Positions 17,247-25,734 of a stretch of DNA of 64,000 bases are shown piece by piece; the first letter of the stretch is position 1; each line of letters starts with the position of its first letter. The stretch is from Prevotella sp. (GTDB lineage Bacteria; Bacteroidota; Bacteroidia; Bacteroidales; Bacteroidaceae), in contig JAFUFJ010000021.1 of assembly GCA_017469955.1 (NCBI GenBank), positions 1 through 64,000 on the forward strand, written 5' to 3'. Position numbers and translations under genes: made by a program. The notes under the pieces were generated by a model. It ran no database searches. It was given only the letters and a program-made list of their open reading frames with translations, and was not told the DNA's origin.

Positions 17247-18337
17247 CGTCTTTCCAATAAAATCTGCACTATTCTTTCTGCTGAACGACCGTCCCAACGG
17301 TCAGGGATTGCACTCGACTTCCAATAGCCTTCTGCCATGCTTTCCACATAATGGCCCAACGCGTCTGCATCCTCCCCCACCAAGACATTTGTACCCACCT
17401 TGACGGTTTCGATATGCTCTGTGTAGCTGTTTAACGTGATACATGGCACGCTATTGAATGTAGCCTCCTCGGCAACGTTGCCCGAATCGGTAACGATGCC
17501 TTTGGCATGAGCCGTCAACCAGCCAAACTCAAGATAGCTCAATGGCTCGACCATTACAATAGACGACACGTCTTTACCTTCTGCTTCCATAGAAGAAAGC
17601 AGCCGAGAGACAACATCTTTTGCCTTTCCACGCAAAGGAGCATAGACGGTCATACCATGAGCATGGCTCACAATGGCCTCCAACATGCGGCTGAGATTTT
17701 CCTCATCTGCCAATAAAGCCTTTCGGTTAAGCGTAAAAACAAGATAGTCTTCACCCGTAATAAAGCCTGGAGCTTTGAGACGTGCATGGTTATAGCGCAG
17801 CGTATCCATAAGGATATTGCCCACCATATATACCTTATCCTGGCCTCCTCCCTCACGTGTTGCGGTGCTTTGGCTGCCTATCCCCGCCGTAAAAAGCAAA
17901 TCGGAAAGACCATCTATGACGAGCCTGTTGATTTCTTTTGGCATCGATATGTCAAAGGAACGTGTACCAGCTACCAGATGAGCCAGTGTGATGCCCTGCT
18001 TTTTGGTCACGATAGCCGTCGCCATTGTCGAAGCTAAATCATCGACAACAATGACAACATCGGTCGGGTTTTCTTGCAGATAACGCTCAAAAGCCGACAT
18101 TACCTGCCCCGTAAGTTCATTGAGATTCTCACATTCCACTCCCAGAAAAGCATCAGGACGGTCTATTTCCAAGTCGTCGAACAACGACTTTTCGAGCGTT
18201 GAATCATCGGAACGACCGGCATATACCAACCGGAAATCAATATTTCTTCCCTGACTTCTTGCCCTGACGATGGCCCGAACGATCGGTGCAACCTTCATAA
18301 AATTAGGACGTGCACCTGCAACTATACATATGTTCAT
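17243..18337 (-). CDS. Divergent UDP-N-acetylglucosamine 2-epimerase-like protein
   Basis: A 364-residue protein of the WecB fold (start ICIVAGARPNFMKVAPI, EINR at 135-138, TDSGNVAEEA at 283-292). WecB makes UDP-ManNAc from UDP-GlcNAc. Several residues used by E. coli WecB differ: the GD pair is DD (99-100), the Glu of HVEAG is Val122, and the catalytic His in GHRRE is Asn204; the TTERPE loop is also changed. The motif region is two residues shorter. It may have a different nucleotide-sugar activity or none as an epimerase. Co-transcribed with the SDR gene. Confidence 0.8.
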   Translation of the reverse strand: MNICIVAGARPNFMKVAPIVRAIVRARSQGRNIDFRLVYAGRSDDSTLEKSLFDDLEIDRPDAFLGVECENLNELTGQVMSAFERYLQENPTDVVIVVDDLASTMATAIVTKKQGITLAHLVAGTRSFDISMPKEINRLVIDGLSDLLFTAGIGSQSTATREGGGQDKVYMVGNILMDTLRYNHARLKAPGFITGEDYLVFTLNRKALLADEENLSRMLEAIVSHAHGMTVYAPLRGKAKDVVSRLLSSMEAEGKDVSSIVMVEPLSYLEFGWLTAHAKGIVTDSGNVAEEATFNSVPCITLNSYTEHIETVKVGTNVLVGEDADALGHYVESMAEGYWKSSAIPDRWDGRSAERIVQILLERR

Positions 18338-18395
18338 TTCTACATTATTAGCTCCTCTCTGCCCCTATACAAAGATTTCGAGAGGAAAAACATCG

Positions 18396-18403
18396 CAAAT
18401 ATA
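18396..18403 (-). promoter_or_regulatory. Putative -7 box of the epimerase-SDR operon
   Basis: Minus-strand TATATTTG, a full TAnnTTTG match, 59 bp before the ATG at 18337. Confidence 0.45.
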
Positions 18404-18458
18404 TACGTTTTTTCTGAATTACGAAAAACTTATATCGAGATTTTGTGTTTTATTAAAC

Positions 18459-18490
18459 AAAAAGACCCCACTGTCAAACAGACGTGAGGT
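18459..18490 (-). terminator. Terminator of the Crp/Fnr regulator gene
   Basis: Hairpin with CCTCAC/GTGGGG and CTGT/ACAG stems (18466-18489) followed on the minus strand by TCTTTTTG. It lies 28 bp past the stop of the regulator gene. Confidence 0.7.
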
Positions 18491-18516
18491 ACAAGACTTG
18501 CCAAGCATGTTCGAAA

Positions 18517-19179
18517 TTACAATTCGGCATATTTCAGAATTTCTATCTGCTTGCCGTCAACCTTTATGATGCCCTGATGCTGCATTTCCGACAAGCAACG
18601 CTGCAAAGAATACTTCTGAATGCCAAAACTGTCAGTCAACAACTGACGCGACATGGCAATATGAACACGAGTAGTCTGTTGACGAGCCATTTCTTCTTTC
18701 AGGAAGAAGGCTATCTTTTCTCGCACATTCATTGACAATATTTTCACTCGCTGAGTAAGGAAAACCACATTGTTTGAGAGCATTGATATAAGGTTTCGGG
18801 CCACTTGCTCCTCAGCAGTAATCAGCCGTTCAATGTCTGAACGTAAGAGTCGTAGCACACGAGCCTCAGTCTTTGCCTCTATCGTCACGGGATAAGTGTT
18901 GTCGTTGGCAAAGAGAAATGCCGGAGCAAGCATATTTCCAGAATGGTGAAGACTCATGTTGATCGCCCTTCCTGATGGAGCAATCAGCCCGGCAGACATC
19001 TCGCCACTGACAACGATATGGGCATACCGACAGACAGAACCGGCCACTACCAGATGCTCACCTTTCGAAAAAGTCAACACTCTGTATCGAACCATATGCA
19101 TCAGACGAATGACTGATTCTTCGTCCATTCCTTTGAAAAGAGCACAACGTCTCAAACCTTCCAATGTATCTACATCCAT
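18517..19179 (-). CDS. Crp/Fnr-family transcriptional regulator
   Basis: A 220-residue regulator with an N-terminal cyclic-nucleotide-binding-type beta barrel (residues 8-120), a long dimer helix and a C-terminal winged helix (AMSRQLLTDSFGIQKYSLQRCLSEMQHQGII). It has no Cys cluster for an Fnr iron-sulfur centre. It is divergent from nrfHA; in related Bacteroidales, HcpR-type Crp/Fnr proteins respond to nitrosative stress and control nrf and hcp genes, so an HcpR role is likely but inferred. The ATG at 19179 is preferred over a TTG at 19197 that overlaps the -7 box. Confidence 0.85.
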   Translation of the reverse strand: MDVDTLEGLRRCALFKGMDEESVIRLMHMVRYRVLTFSKGEHLVVAGSVCRYAHIVVSGEMSAGLIAPSGRAINMSLHHSGNMLAPAFLFANDNTYPVTIEAKTEARVLRLLRSDIERLITAEEQVARNLISMLSNNVVFLTQRVKILSMNVREKIAFFLKEEMARQQTTRVHIAMSRQLLTDSFGIQKYSLQRCLSEMQHQGIIKVDGKQIEILKYAEL

Positions 19180-19194
19180 ATTTGAAGTTTTTCG

Positions 19195-19202
19195 CAAAGA
19201 TA
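19195..19202 (-). promoter_or_regulatory. Putative -7 box of the Crp/Fnr gene
   Basis: Minus-strand TATCTTTG, a full consensus match, giving a very short leader of about 10 nt to the ATG at 19179. Confidence 0.5.
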
Positions 19203-19207
19203 ATTAT

Positions 19208-19296
19208 TATGTGTGAACAATTCTAAAATTAACTATTTTTACACATATGCGGACACAAATGTTACCAACAGAAATACACATTTGTAAGTATTTTTG
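19208..19296 (+). promoter_or_regulatory. nrf promoter region with two inverted repeats
   Basis: A -7 box TATTTTTG (19289-19296) lies 24 bp before the nrfH ATG. Upstream are two inverted repeats: TATGTGT/ACACATA (19208-19214 and 19241-19247) and ACAAATGT/ACATTTGT (19255-19262 and 19278-19285). They sit between the divergent regulator and nrfH and are candidate operators for that regulator. Confidence 0.45.
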
Positions 19297-19320
19297 CAGT
19301 CAAACTTAATAAAAATCTGC

Positions 19321-19911
19321 ATGAAGATACTGGAGAGAATCAAAAATTTATTCTCTTACAAACAAAAAATAGGACTACTCATTATCACAGGAGTTGTTTG
19401 TGGACTGGGAGGATTGTTTGCCTATTTGCTGAGAGCCCATACCTATCTGGCTGACGACCCTGCGGCTTGCGTCAATTGCCACATCATGACGCCCTATTAT
19501 GCCACGTGGAGTCACTCCTCACATTGACGTGATGCTACGTGTAATGACTGCCATGTGCCTCACGAGAACATCATGAAGAAATACGCTTTCAAGGGTATGG
19601 ACGGCATGAAACACGTAGCCTACTTCGTCACTCATAGCGAGCGGCAGGCCATCATGGCTGAGGATGCTTCTGCTGAAGTCATAATGAACAACTGCATCCG
19701 GTGTCATACTCAACTTAATCAAGAGTTTGTCAATACCGGCCGTATCGACTATATGCTGGCAAAAACCGGCGAGGGAAAGGCCTGCTGGGATTGCCATCGC
19801 AACGTTCCTCACGGAGGAATGAACTCACTAATGGCCACACCTGCTGCAGAAAGTCAGGTACCGCTTCCGCCATCTCCTGTGCCCGAATGGCTGCAGAAAA
19901 TGATCAAATAG
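19321..19911 (+). pseudogene. nrfH: Cytochrome c nitrite reductase small subunit NrfH, interrupted by in-frame TGA
   Basis: NrfH is the membrane quinol oxidase that passes electrons to NrfA. The frame starts with a membrane anchor (about residues 17-40) and contains four CxxCH haem sites: CVNCH, CNDCH, CIRCH and CWDCH. Codon 69 (19525-19527) is TGA, directly after WSHSSH and before RDATCNDCH; the alignment with NrfH continues without a shift on both sides. The ORF is otherwise 196 residues, a normal length. TGA differs by one base from CGA (Arg). If real, the product would end after the first haem site. A sequencing error, strain-specific nonsense mutation or recoding are all possible. Confidence 0.85.
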
Positions 19912-19970
19912 ACACACCTTATTTATAATAATAGGACAAGAAATTAAGGAAACAGAATAACAAAAACAAT

Positions 19971-21458
19971 ATGGAAAAGAAATTAAAGAAATGGCAAGGG
20001 TGGACACTCTTCTTAGGTGCAATGGTGATTGTTTTCCTATTAGGCCTGTTAGTGTCGTCACTCATGGAACGACGAGCCGAGGTCGTCAGTGTCTTCAACA
20101 ACAAGCGAACAGAGTTTACCGACTCAATTATTGCGCAAAACGAACATTTCAAGCAAGACTATCCTCGTGAATACGAGACATGGAGCATGACAGAAGACAC
20201 GTCTTTTGTGTCGATGTATAATTCTTCCCAAGAGGTTGACGTGCTTGAACAGCGTCCTGAAATGGTCATATTGTGGGCCGGATATGCCTTTTCGCGCAAC
20301 TATAATACCCCGAGAGGACACAAACATGCACTTGAAGACATGCGCAAGATCCTGAGAACCGGCAATCCCGGTATTGACGGCGACGGCGATATGCAACCTG
20401 CAACCTGCTGGACCTGCAAGGGACCGGACGTTCCTCGTATGATGAGAGAATTGGGTGTTGGAGAATTTTACCATAAACGCTGGAGCGAACTTGGCGGTGA
20501 AATCATGAATACTATTGGCTGTTCTGACTGTCATGACGCGACAAACAAGGACCTCCGTCCTGCCCGTCCTGCCCTTTACGAAGCATGGAAGCGAGCCGGA
20601 AAGGACGTCAAGAAAGCTACACATCAAGAGATGCGTTCGTTGGTTTGTGCCCGATGCCACACGGAATATTATTTCGACAAGGAGACCGACTACCTTAACT
20701 TTCCCCAAAACTACGGCCTGACTTGCGAAGACGCCGAGAAATATTACGACGAGATTGGATTCTATGACTATATTCATCCATTGTCAAAGACTCCGATTCT
20801 GAAAGCCCAGCACCCCGGCTATGAGATTGCTCTTCAGGGCATTCACGGTCAAAGAGGCGTCTCATGTGCCGACTGTCACATGCCCTACAAGCAAGAAGGC
20901 GGCGTTAAATACACTGACCACCACATCATGTCGCCACTGGCTCACATCGACCGTACTTGCCAAACCTGCCATCGCCAGGATGCAGAGGTGCTCCGACAGA
21001 ATGTCTATGAGCGTCAGGCTAAGTGCAATGAAGTGCGTGACCGGGCTGAGAAGGAACTGGCTACTGCCCACATTGAGGCCAAGTATGCTATTGAACACGG
21101 TGCAACAGACGCAGAAATGAAGCCTATTCAAGACCTTCTTCGCAAGAGCCAATGGCGTTGGGACTATGCCATTGCTTCCCATGGCACCACATTCCACGCA
21201 CCTCAAGAGGTCACCCGCCTGCTCTCTCATAGCGTAGACTATGCCCAACAAGCACGTCTTGCCACCTCTAAGGTATTGGCCAGACATGGCTTCATTGGCG
21301 ATGTCCCTATGCCCGACATCTCTACAAAGGCCAAAGCACAGGCCTATATCGGACTTGACATGCCTGCACTGAAGGCGAAAAAAGACAAACTCCTTGACCA
21401 AATCGTTCCGAAATGGATTGACGATGCCAAGAAAAACGGCAAGCTCGTCGAGATTTAG
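19971..21458 (+). CDS. nrfA: Ammonia-forming cytochrome c nitrite reductase
   Basis: Periplasmic pentahaem enzyme that reduces nitrite to ammonium with six electrons. The 495-residue protein has an N-terminal membrane-spanning signal (residues 10-31), the diagnostic CWTCK active-site haem motif (146-150) and four CxxCH motifs (CSDCH, CARCH, CADCH, CQTCH), giving exactly five haems. It is 59 bp after nrfH and likely co-transcribed. The gene is fully open, so the lesion in nrfH leaves an intact catalytic subunit without its usual electron donor. Confidence 0.97.
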   Translation: MEKKLKKWQGWTLFLGAMVIVFLLGLLVSSLMERRAEVVSVFNNKRTEFTDSIIAQNEHFKQDYPREYETWSMTEDTSFVSMYNSSQEVDVLEQRPEMVILWAGYAFSRNYNTPRGHKHALEDMRKILRTGNPGIDGDGDMQPATCWTCKGPDVPRMMRELGVGEFYHKRWSELGGEIMNTIGCSDCHDATNKDLRPARPALYEAWKRAGKDVKKATHQEMRSLVCARCHTEYYFDKETDYLNFPQNYGLTCEDAEKYYDEIGFYDYIHPLSKTPILKAQHPGYEIALQGIHGQRGVSCADCHMPYKQEGGVKYTDHHIMSPLAHIDRTCQTCHRQDAEVLRQNVYERQAKCNEVRDRAEKELATAHIEAKYAIEHGATDAEMKPIQDLLRKSQWRWDYAIASHGTTFHAPQEVTRLLSHSVDYAQQARLATSKVLARHGFIGDVPMPDISTKAKAQAYIGLDMPALKAKKDKLLDQIVPKWIDDAKKNGKLVEI

Positions 21459-21601
21459 TCTTCACTAGTATATGGAGCAAGGAGAGCAACTTCGCTCAAT
21501 AGCACATGGCCTTCCCGGGGAGCATTCCCTCTGAAGAAGCACAGGCAGCAAGTTCTCTCCTTTCTCTTTTCTTACATTTCTCTCATTCTCCCTATACCTA
21601 C

Positions 21602-22519
21602 ATGTGGAAAAAACCTTGGACATCTGCTGAAGGATTCTTTATCGGAGGCGGATTAATCGTCACCGGACTGTTGCTCGAACTGGCTGTCGGTGGCATTGAC
21701 TGGAGCGCATTCGCATGGTCTGTCAATATCATTGTACTGGCATTGTTCATTGCTTCTGTAGCGGTCATGCATCTGTTCAGGAAACGAGCCTACGTCTTTC
21801 AGTTCATCGGCACGCCCCAAGCTGCCGTACCAGCCTTAGCCTACGCCGTCATACTGACCACCGTCATGGGTCTGACCCGGCAGACTGTCAATGGTAACTG
21901 GATCAACAACATGCTGACCTTCTGGCCCTTTGTGCTTATCTATGCCTATCTTTCTGTCATCCTTGGAACCGTCATTCTGAAGCGGATCACCCACCCAAGC
22001 CATTGGCTTCGCGACTTGTCGTTCCTGCTCAACCACATGGGTCTCTTCATCGTTCTTGTCACTGCAACCCTTGGCAGTGCAGACATGCAGCGACTGAAGA
22101 TGATCTGTGCGACCGGCAATCCTGAATGGAGAGCCGTCGACCAGCAAGACAACATCGTAGAACTGCCATTGGCCATTGAGCTCAAGCGGTTCGTTATGGA
22201 GGAATATGACGACGGGTCGCCGAAACGTTTTGCCAGCGACATCCAGATACTCACCAAGACAGGCAAGAATCTTTTGGCTACTGTCGACGTGAACAAGCCC
22301 GTCCAAGTCGAGGGATGGGACATCTATCAATATGGCTATGATACGCAGATGGGAGCCATGAGCAGCACGAGCATCCTTGAGCTTGTGCGCGATCCTTGGC
22401 TTCCTGCCGTATATACAGGCATCTGTATGATGCTTGCCGGAGCCCTCTTCACATTTGCCCATGGACAAAGAAGAGCCGGACGGACGGCAAGAAGAAACAC
22501 ACATAAAGAAGAGGAGTGA
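21602..22519 (+). CDS. Cytochrome c biogenesis protein, ResB/Ccs1 type
   Basis: A 305-residue membrane protein with four predicted helices (three near the N-terminus, one near the C-terminus) and a periplasmic domain between them (SADMQRLKMICATGNPEW...WDIYQYGYDTQMG). This is the compact Bacteroidetes form of the ResB/Ccs1 half of the system II haem-ligation complex. The ATG at 21602 (MWKKPWTSAEGFF) is chosen over an upstream alternative start because the added 32 residues look non-coding. It is followed after 6 bp by ccsA and serves maturation of NrfA and NrfH haems. Confidence 0.85.
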   Translation: MWKKPWTSAEGFFIGGGLIVTGLLLELAVGGIDWSAFAWSVNIIVLALFIASVAVMHLFRKRAYVFQFIGTPQAAVPALAYAVILTTVMGLTRQTVNGNWINNMLTFWPFVLIYAYLSVILGTVILKRITHPSHWLRDLSFLLNHMGLFIVLVTATLGSADMQRLKMICATGNPEWRAVDQQDNIVELPLAIELKRFVMEEYDDGSPKRFASDIQILTKTGKNLLATVDVNKPVQVEGWDIYQYGYDTQMGAMSSTSILELVRDPWLPAVYTGICMMLAGALFTFAHGQRRAGRTARRNTHKEEE

Positions 22520-22525
22520 GCAGAT

Positions 22526-23491
22526 ATGAGTTGGGAACAGTTTGTCTATTTTGCCGTGTCGGCTCTTGTCCTGTGGGCCATCGGTGCCTTTTCAGCATGG
22601 AAAGGCAAGGCCATGACGGCCTATTTTTCAACCTTTGCAGGCCTCGTTGTCTTCCTTTGCTTCATCGTTTCCATGTGGATCTCATTAGAACGGCCTCCCC
22701 TTCGCACAATGGGCGAGACCCGATTGTGGTATGCCTTCTTCCTGCCTTTGGCCGGACTGATGGTCTATAGCCGGTGGAAATACTGCTGGATCCTTGCCTT
22801 CTCCACCATCCTTGCGACCGTATTTGTCGGCATCAACCTGCTGAAACCCGAAATCCACTCGAAGACTCTCATGCCCGCTCTTCAGAGCCCATGGTTCGCT
22901 CCTCACGTCATTGTCTACATGTTTGCCTACGCTTTACTGGGCGCAGCCTTCCTGATGAGCATCTATCTGCTGTTTACTACATCACCCTGGCTGGGAAGAA
23001 TATCCGAAGGGAAGACCGCAAGAAGGCAGGGAAAGGCAGCAGAGGCGGCATTAGCAGAGAGCGGAAAACAGCCGTCCGTTTCCGAGACCTCAATGAGCCA
23101 TGTCGACAATCTGGTCTATGTCGGCCTCGCATTCATGACCGTAGGCATGCTGTTCGGCGCCCTTTGGGCCAAAGAAGCATGGGGACACTACTGGTCATGG
23201 GATCCCAAAGAGACCTGGGCAGCCGTCACTTGGCTGGCATATCTCACCTATATCCACTACCGTCTTCAGCCCCGTCATCGGCAGCAGACAGCCCTGTGGC
23301 TGCTCGTCATCGCCTTCGTTCTGCTGCAGATGTGCTGGTGGGGCATCAACTATCTGCCGTCTGCACAGGGTTCAAGCATACACACTTACGGAGGCGGATG
23401 CCCCCCCTTTCCTTCATCTGACTTGCAAAAACTATCGGCGTCTGTGCCCTTTCGTCTTCACAACGGGCACAGACGCCGAACCAATAGTTGA
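22526..23491 (+). CDS. ccsA: Cytochrome c biogenesis protein CcsA (C-terminus probably misread)
   Basis: Haem-handling partner of Ccs1: multi-helix membrane protein with the tryptophan-rich haem-binding loop WGHYWSWDPKETWAAVTW and conserved His residues. The protein matches the family up to GINYLPSAQGSSIHTY (about residue 288), where relatives end within a few residues. The frame instead continues for 34 residues through a run of seven C (23401-23407) and then through a strong hairpin (23436-23478). With one more C the frame would stop at 23418-23421, just before the hairpin. I therefore suspect a homopolymer length error or mutation; the functional part is intact. Confidence 0.85.
   Translation: MSWEQFVYFAVSALVLWAIGAFSAWKGKAMTAYFSTFAGLVVFLCFIVSMWISLERPPLRTMGETRLWYAFFLPLAGLMVYSRWKYCWILAFSTILATVFVGINLLKPEIHSKTLMPALQSPWFAPHVIVYMFAYALLGAAFLMSIYLLFTTSPWLGRISEGKTARRQGKAAEAALAESGKQPSVSETSMSHVDNLVYVGLAFMTVGMLFGALWAKEAWGHYWSWDPKETWAAVTWLAYLTYIHYRLQPRHRQQTALWLLVIAFVLLQMCWWGINYLPSAQGSSIHTYGGGCPPFPSSDLQKLSASVPFRLHNGHRRRTNS
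23431..23488. terminator. Strong hairpin after ccsA
   Basis: Perfect 14-bp GC-rich arms (23436-23449 and 23465-23478), 15-nt loop, with further pairing of ACTAT and ATAGT outside. It lies inside the apparent ccsA reading frame, which argues that the true ccsA stop is upstream. Confidence 0.7.
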
Positions 23492-23508
23492 TGTTTTGGC
23501 GGGCAAAA

Positions 23509-23537
23509 GATGATGTTTTGCGTCGCAAAACATCATC
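23509..23537. terminator. Second hairpin between ccsA and the SPFH operon
   Basis: Perfect 12-bp arms (23509-23520 and 23526-23537) with a 5-nt loop, followed by TTT on the plus strand and, on the minus strand, by TTTTGCCC. It can serve as terminator for the convergent operons on both sides. Confidence 0.65.
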
Positions 23538-23577
23538 TTTCACTCCGTGATTACCTTTCTTTCATCCCGTAAAGAGC

Positions 23578-24531
23578 CTATTCTCCCTTGAACAACTCTT
23601 TGATTCCTGCTATTGAACCCATCACGTTCGTGGCCTCGAAAGGCAGGTATACGGTCTTCGTCTGGTTGTTATGAGCCAGTTCTTCCATCATCGTGATGTA
23701 CTTCTGGGCCAAAAGATAGTTGGCAGGATTGGTTGTCTTGCCGACAGCTTCGGTGACGAGTTCGATGGCCTTTGCTTCGGCTTCAGCCTTGCGAATGCGT
23801 GCCTGGGCCTCGCCTTCTGCATGCAGTATCTCCTGCTGTTTGGCTGCTTCAGCGCGGTTGATGGTAGCGGCCTTCTCACCTTCCGACTGCAGAATCTGCG
23901 ACTGTTTGTTGCCTTCCGAGGTCAAGATGGCAGCACGCTTGTTGCGTTCGGCCTGCATCTGCTTCTCCATTGCATTCAACACACTGGCAGGAGGAATGAT
24001 GTCCTGCAGCTCAACGCGATTGACTTTGACGCCCCATTTGTCGGTAGCATCGTCAAGAACGGCACGCAACTTGGTGTTGATGGTGTCGCGCGAGGTCAAA
24101 GTCTGGTCGAGTTCAAGTTCGCCAATGATGTTACGCAGGGTGGTCTGCGTCAGTTTTTCAATGGCATTTGGCAGGTTGGATATCTCATAAACTGCCTTGA
24201 ACGGATCGACGATCTGGAAGTAAAGCAGGGCATTGATCTCCATTTGGATGTTGTCTTTCGTGATCACATTCTGGCGGTCGAAGTCGTAAACTTGCTCACG
24301 CAGGTCGATGGTGTCAGAGTAGACATAGCGTCCACGTGAGAGATTAATGATCGACTTCGCGCGGTCGATGAAGGGGATGATGATGTTGATGCCTGGGTTC
24401 AGCGTGGCATGATAGCGTCCCAGACGCTCGATAATCTTTGTCTCGCTCTGCGGAATGATGACCAAAGCCATCTTGGCAAAGATAATAACCAGCAATACGA
24501 TTGCAATCAAAATAATAAGTCCTGTGTCCAT
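23578..24531 (-). CDS. SPFH/stomatin-family membrane protein (QmcA-like)
   Basis: A 317-residue protein with one N-terminal membrane helix (residues 4-24), an SPFH/band 7 domain (about 25-190, with VIIPQSETKIIERLGRYHATLNPGINIIIPFID) and an Ala/Glu/Lys-rich coiled coil (190-270). Such proteins form large ring- or cage-like assemblies on the membrane and associate with proteases. It lies 35 bp after the NfeD gene, the typical partner of SPFH proteins, and ends a three-gene operon. Confidence 0.93.
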   Translation of the reverse strand: MDTGLIILIAIVLLVIIFAKMALVIIPQSETKIIERLGRYHATLNPGINIIIPFIDRAKSIINLSRGRYVYSDTIDLREQVYDFDRQNVITKDNIQMEINALLYFQIVDPFKAVYEISNLPNAIEKLTQTTLRNIIGELELDQTLTSRDTINTKLRAVLDDATDKWGVKVNRVELQDIIPPASVLNAMEKQMQAERNKRAAILTSEGNKQSQILQSEGEKAATINRAEAAKQQEILHAEGEAQARIRKAEAEAKAIELVTEAVGKTTNPANYLLAQKYITMMEELAHNNQTKTVYLPFEATNVMGSIAGIKELFKGE

Positions 24532-24566
24532 AATAACTTGTTTTTAATTATTTAGTTCGTGAAATT

Positions 24567-25016
24567 CTATGCCAACTCTACAGTAATGATGATGCTCTCG
24601 CGCGACACCACCCTGACGTATGTGCCCACGGGCACTGCCGTCTGTCCTGCATACATGGCCTTCCAGACGTCGCCGTCGATCGCTACATATCCGAAGCCTT
24701 CGGCCTCTATCTCCTCGACAACGCGCCCACGTCTCCCGATCAAGGCATCGGCATTGCTCACCCGATGGTCGTCGTTCTTGTGCAGATAGCGCAGTGCAAA
24801 CGGGCGGACGAGGAACAAGCTCAGGGTGGTGAACAAGGCAAATACGGCTAACTGCCAGTAAAAGCCGAGTCCAAATACGGCTCCTACGGCTGCGAAGACT
24901 GCCCCTATTGAGAAGCAGATGATGAAGAAATCGCCTGCCGTGAGCTCCAGAATAAGGCAGACAACGGCTATTACTGCCCACATCTGCCACAGGTGTTGTG
25001 ATAAAAAGTCCATCAT
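24567..25016 (-). CDS. NfeD-like membrane protein
   Basis: A 149-residue NfeD-family protein with two or three hydrophobic helices (residues 10-75) followed by a C-terminal OB-fold (DALIGRRGRVVEEIEAEGFGYVAIDGDVWKA...VGTYVRVVSRESIIITVE). NfeD OB domains bind partner SPFH proteins, and the SPFH gene is directly downstream. It is the short form without a ClpP-like protease domain. A second Met follows the first, so the exact start could be one codon later. Confidence 0.9.
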   Translation of the reverse strand: MMDFLSQHLWQMWAVIAVVCLILELTAGDFFIICFSIGAVFAAVGAVFGLGFYWQLAVFALFTTLSLFLVRPFALRYLHKNDDHRVSNADALIGRRGRVVEEIEAEGFGYVAIDGDVWKAMYAGQTAVPVGTYVRVVSRESIIITVELA

Positions 25017-25049
25017 ATCGATTCTTGTTTTTTAGTTTCTTTTTCCTTT

Positions 25050-25730
25050 TTACAGGGAGAGGATGAAGTCGTCCCAGTCTTTCGACGAGCCTTTCCGGCC
25101 GAATACTTTCTGATAGAGCCTGCTGCGCGTCGAGGCGATGCTTTCCTTTGAGTGGACGGTCAGTGTGGCAATATCCTTGGGCTGCAGCCTTACCTTGATG
25201 AGAAGGCTCACGTGATAGTCCTGCTCTGTCATCTTATACAGGCTGAAAAGGTGCTCTGTGAAGCTGGCATATACCGAGTTGACTACTTGTTCAAGCTGCT
25301 GCCAGTCGGAATCATTCATCGGTCGTCCTTGGGCAAGAAGCTCCCTCATGCGCAGATAGATGGTACTTCCGAAGATGACCGTCTCTGCCTGTTCACGCTT
25401 TTCTTTGTCGATGATTGCCATTGTGTTGGCATAGTCAAGCCGTGCTTTTTTCTCTTCCAACTCGAGCTTCAATACCGAGTTTTCATCGCCCAGACGCTGT
25501 ATGATGTGCTCCAGTTCGGCTATTTTTTCGCGGTTCAAGGCAATGCTTTGCTCGCTTTTTGCCTGCTGCTGCTCCTGCATCGCGCGTACCTTGTTCAGTC
25601 TTTCCTGCATGAGAAGCAGTTTTCTACGGCTGTTCTGAATGGTCAGAATGAAGAGCGTCACATAGGTCACACTGCCCAAAACAAGGATAAACCACTCGCG
25701 GTCTGTCAGTATGGTCAACGTCGTAATCAT
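25050..25730 (-). CDS. Membrane-anchored coiled-coil protein with LuxR-like C-terminal helix-turn-helix
   Basis: A 226-residue protein: one membrane helix (residues 13-32), a coiled coil (35-115) and a C-terminal domain whose end (LQPKDIATLTVHSKESIASTRSRLYQKVFG) resembles the LuxR-like DNA-binding end found in Bacteroidetes TPR regulators. It may be a shortened relative of those sensors that lacks the TPR part. It starts the operon with NfeD and the SPFH protein. A perfect -7 box ends 5 bp before the ATG, so the mRNA may be leaderless. Function unknown. Confidence 0.75.
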   Translation of the reverse strand: MITTLTILTDREWFILVLGSVTYVTLFILTIQNSRRKLLLMQERLNKVRAMQEQQQAKSEQSIALNREKIAELEHIIQRLGDENSVLKLELEEKKARLDYANTMAIIDKEKREQAETVIFGSTIYLRMRELLAQGRPMNDSDWQQLEQVVNSVYASFTEHLFSLYKMTEQDYHVSLLIKVRLQPKDIATLTVHSKESIASTRSRLYQKVFGRKGSSKDWDDFILSL

Positions 25731-25734
25731 GATG

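Noticed and set aside
19525-19527. Selenocysteine at the nrfH TGA
   Set aside because: No convincing SECIS-like stem-loop follows the codon, NrfH is not a known selenoprotein and the position is not a Cys in relatives.
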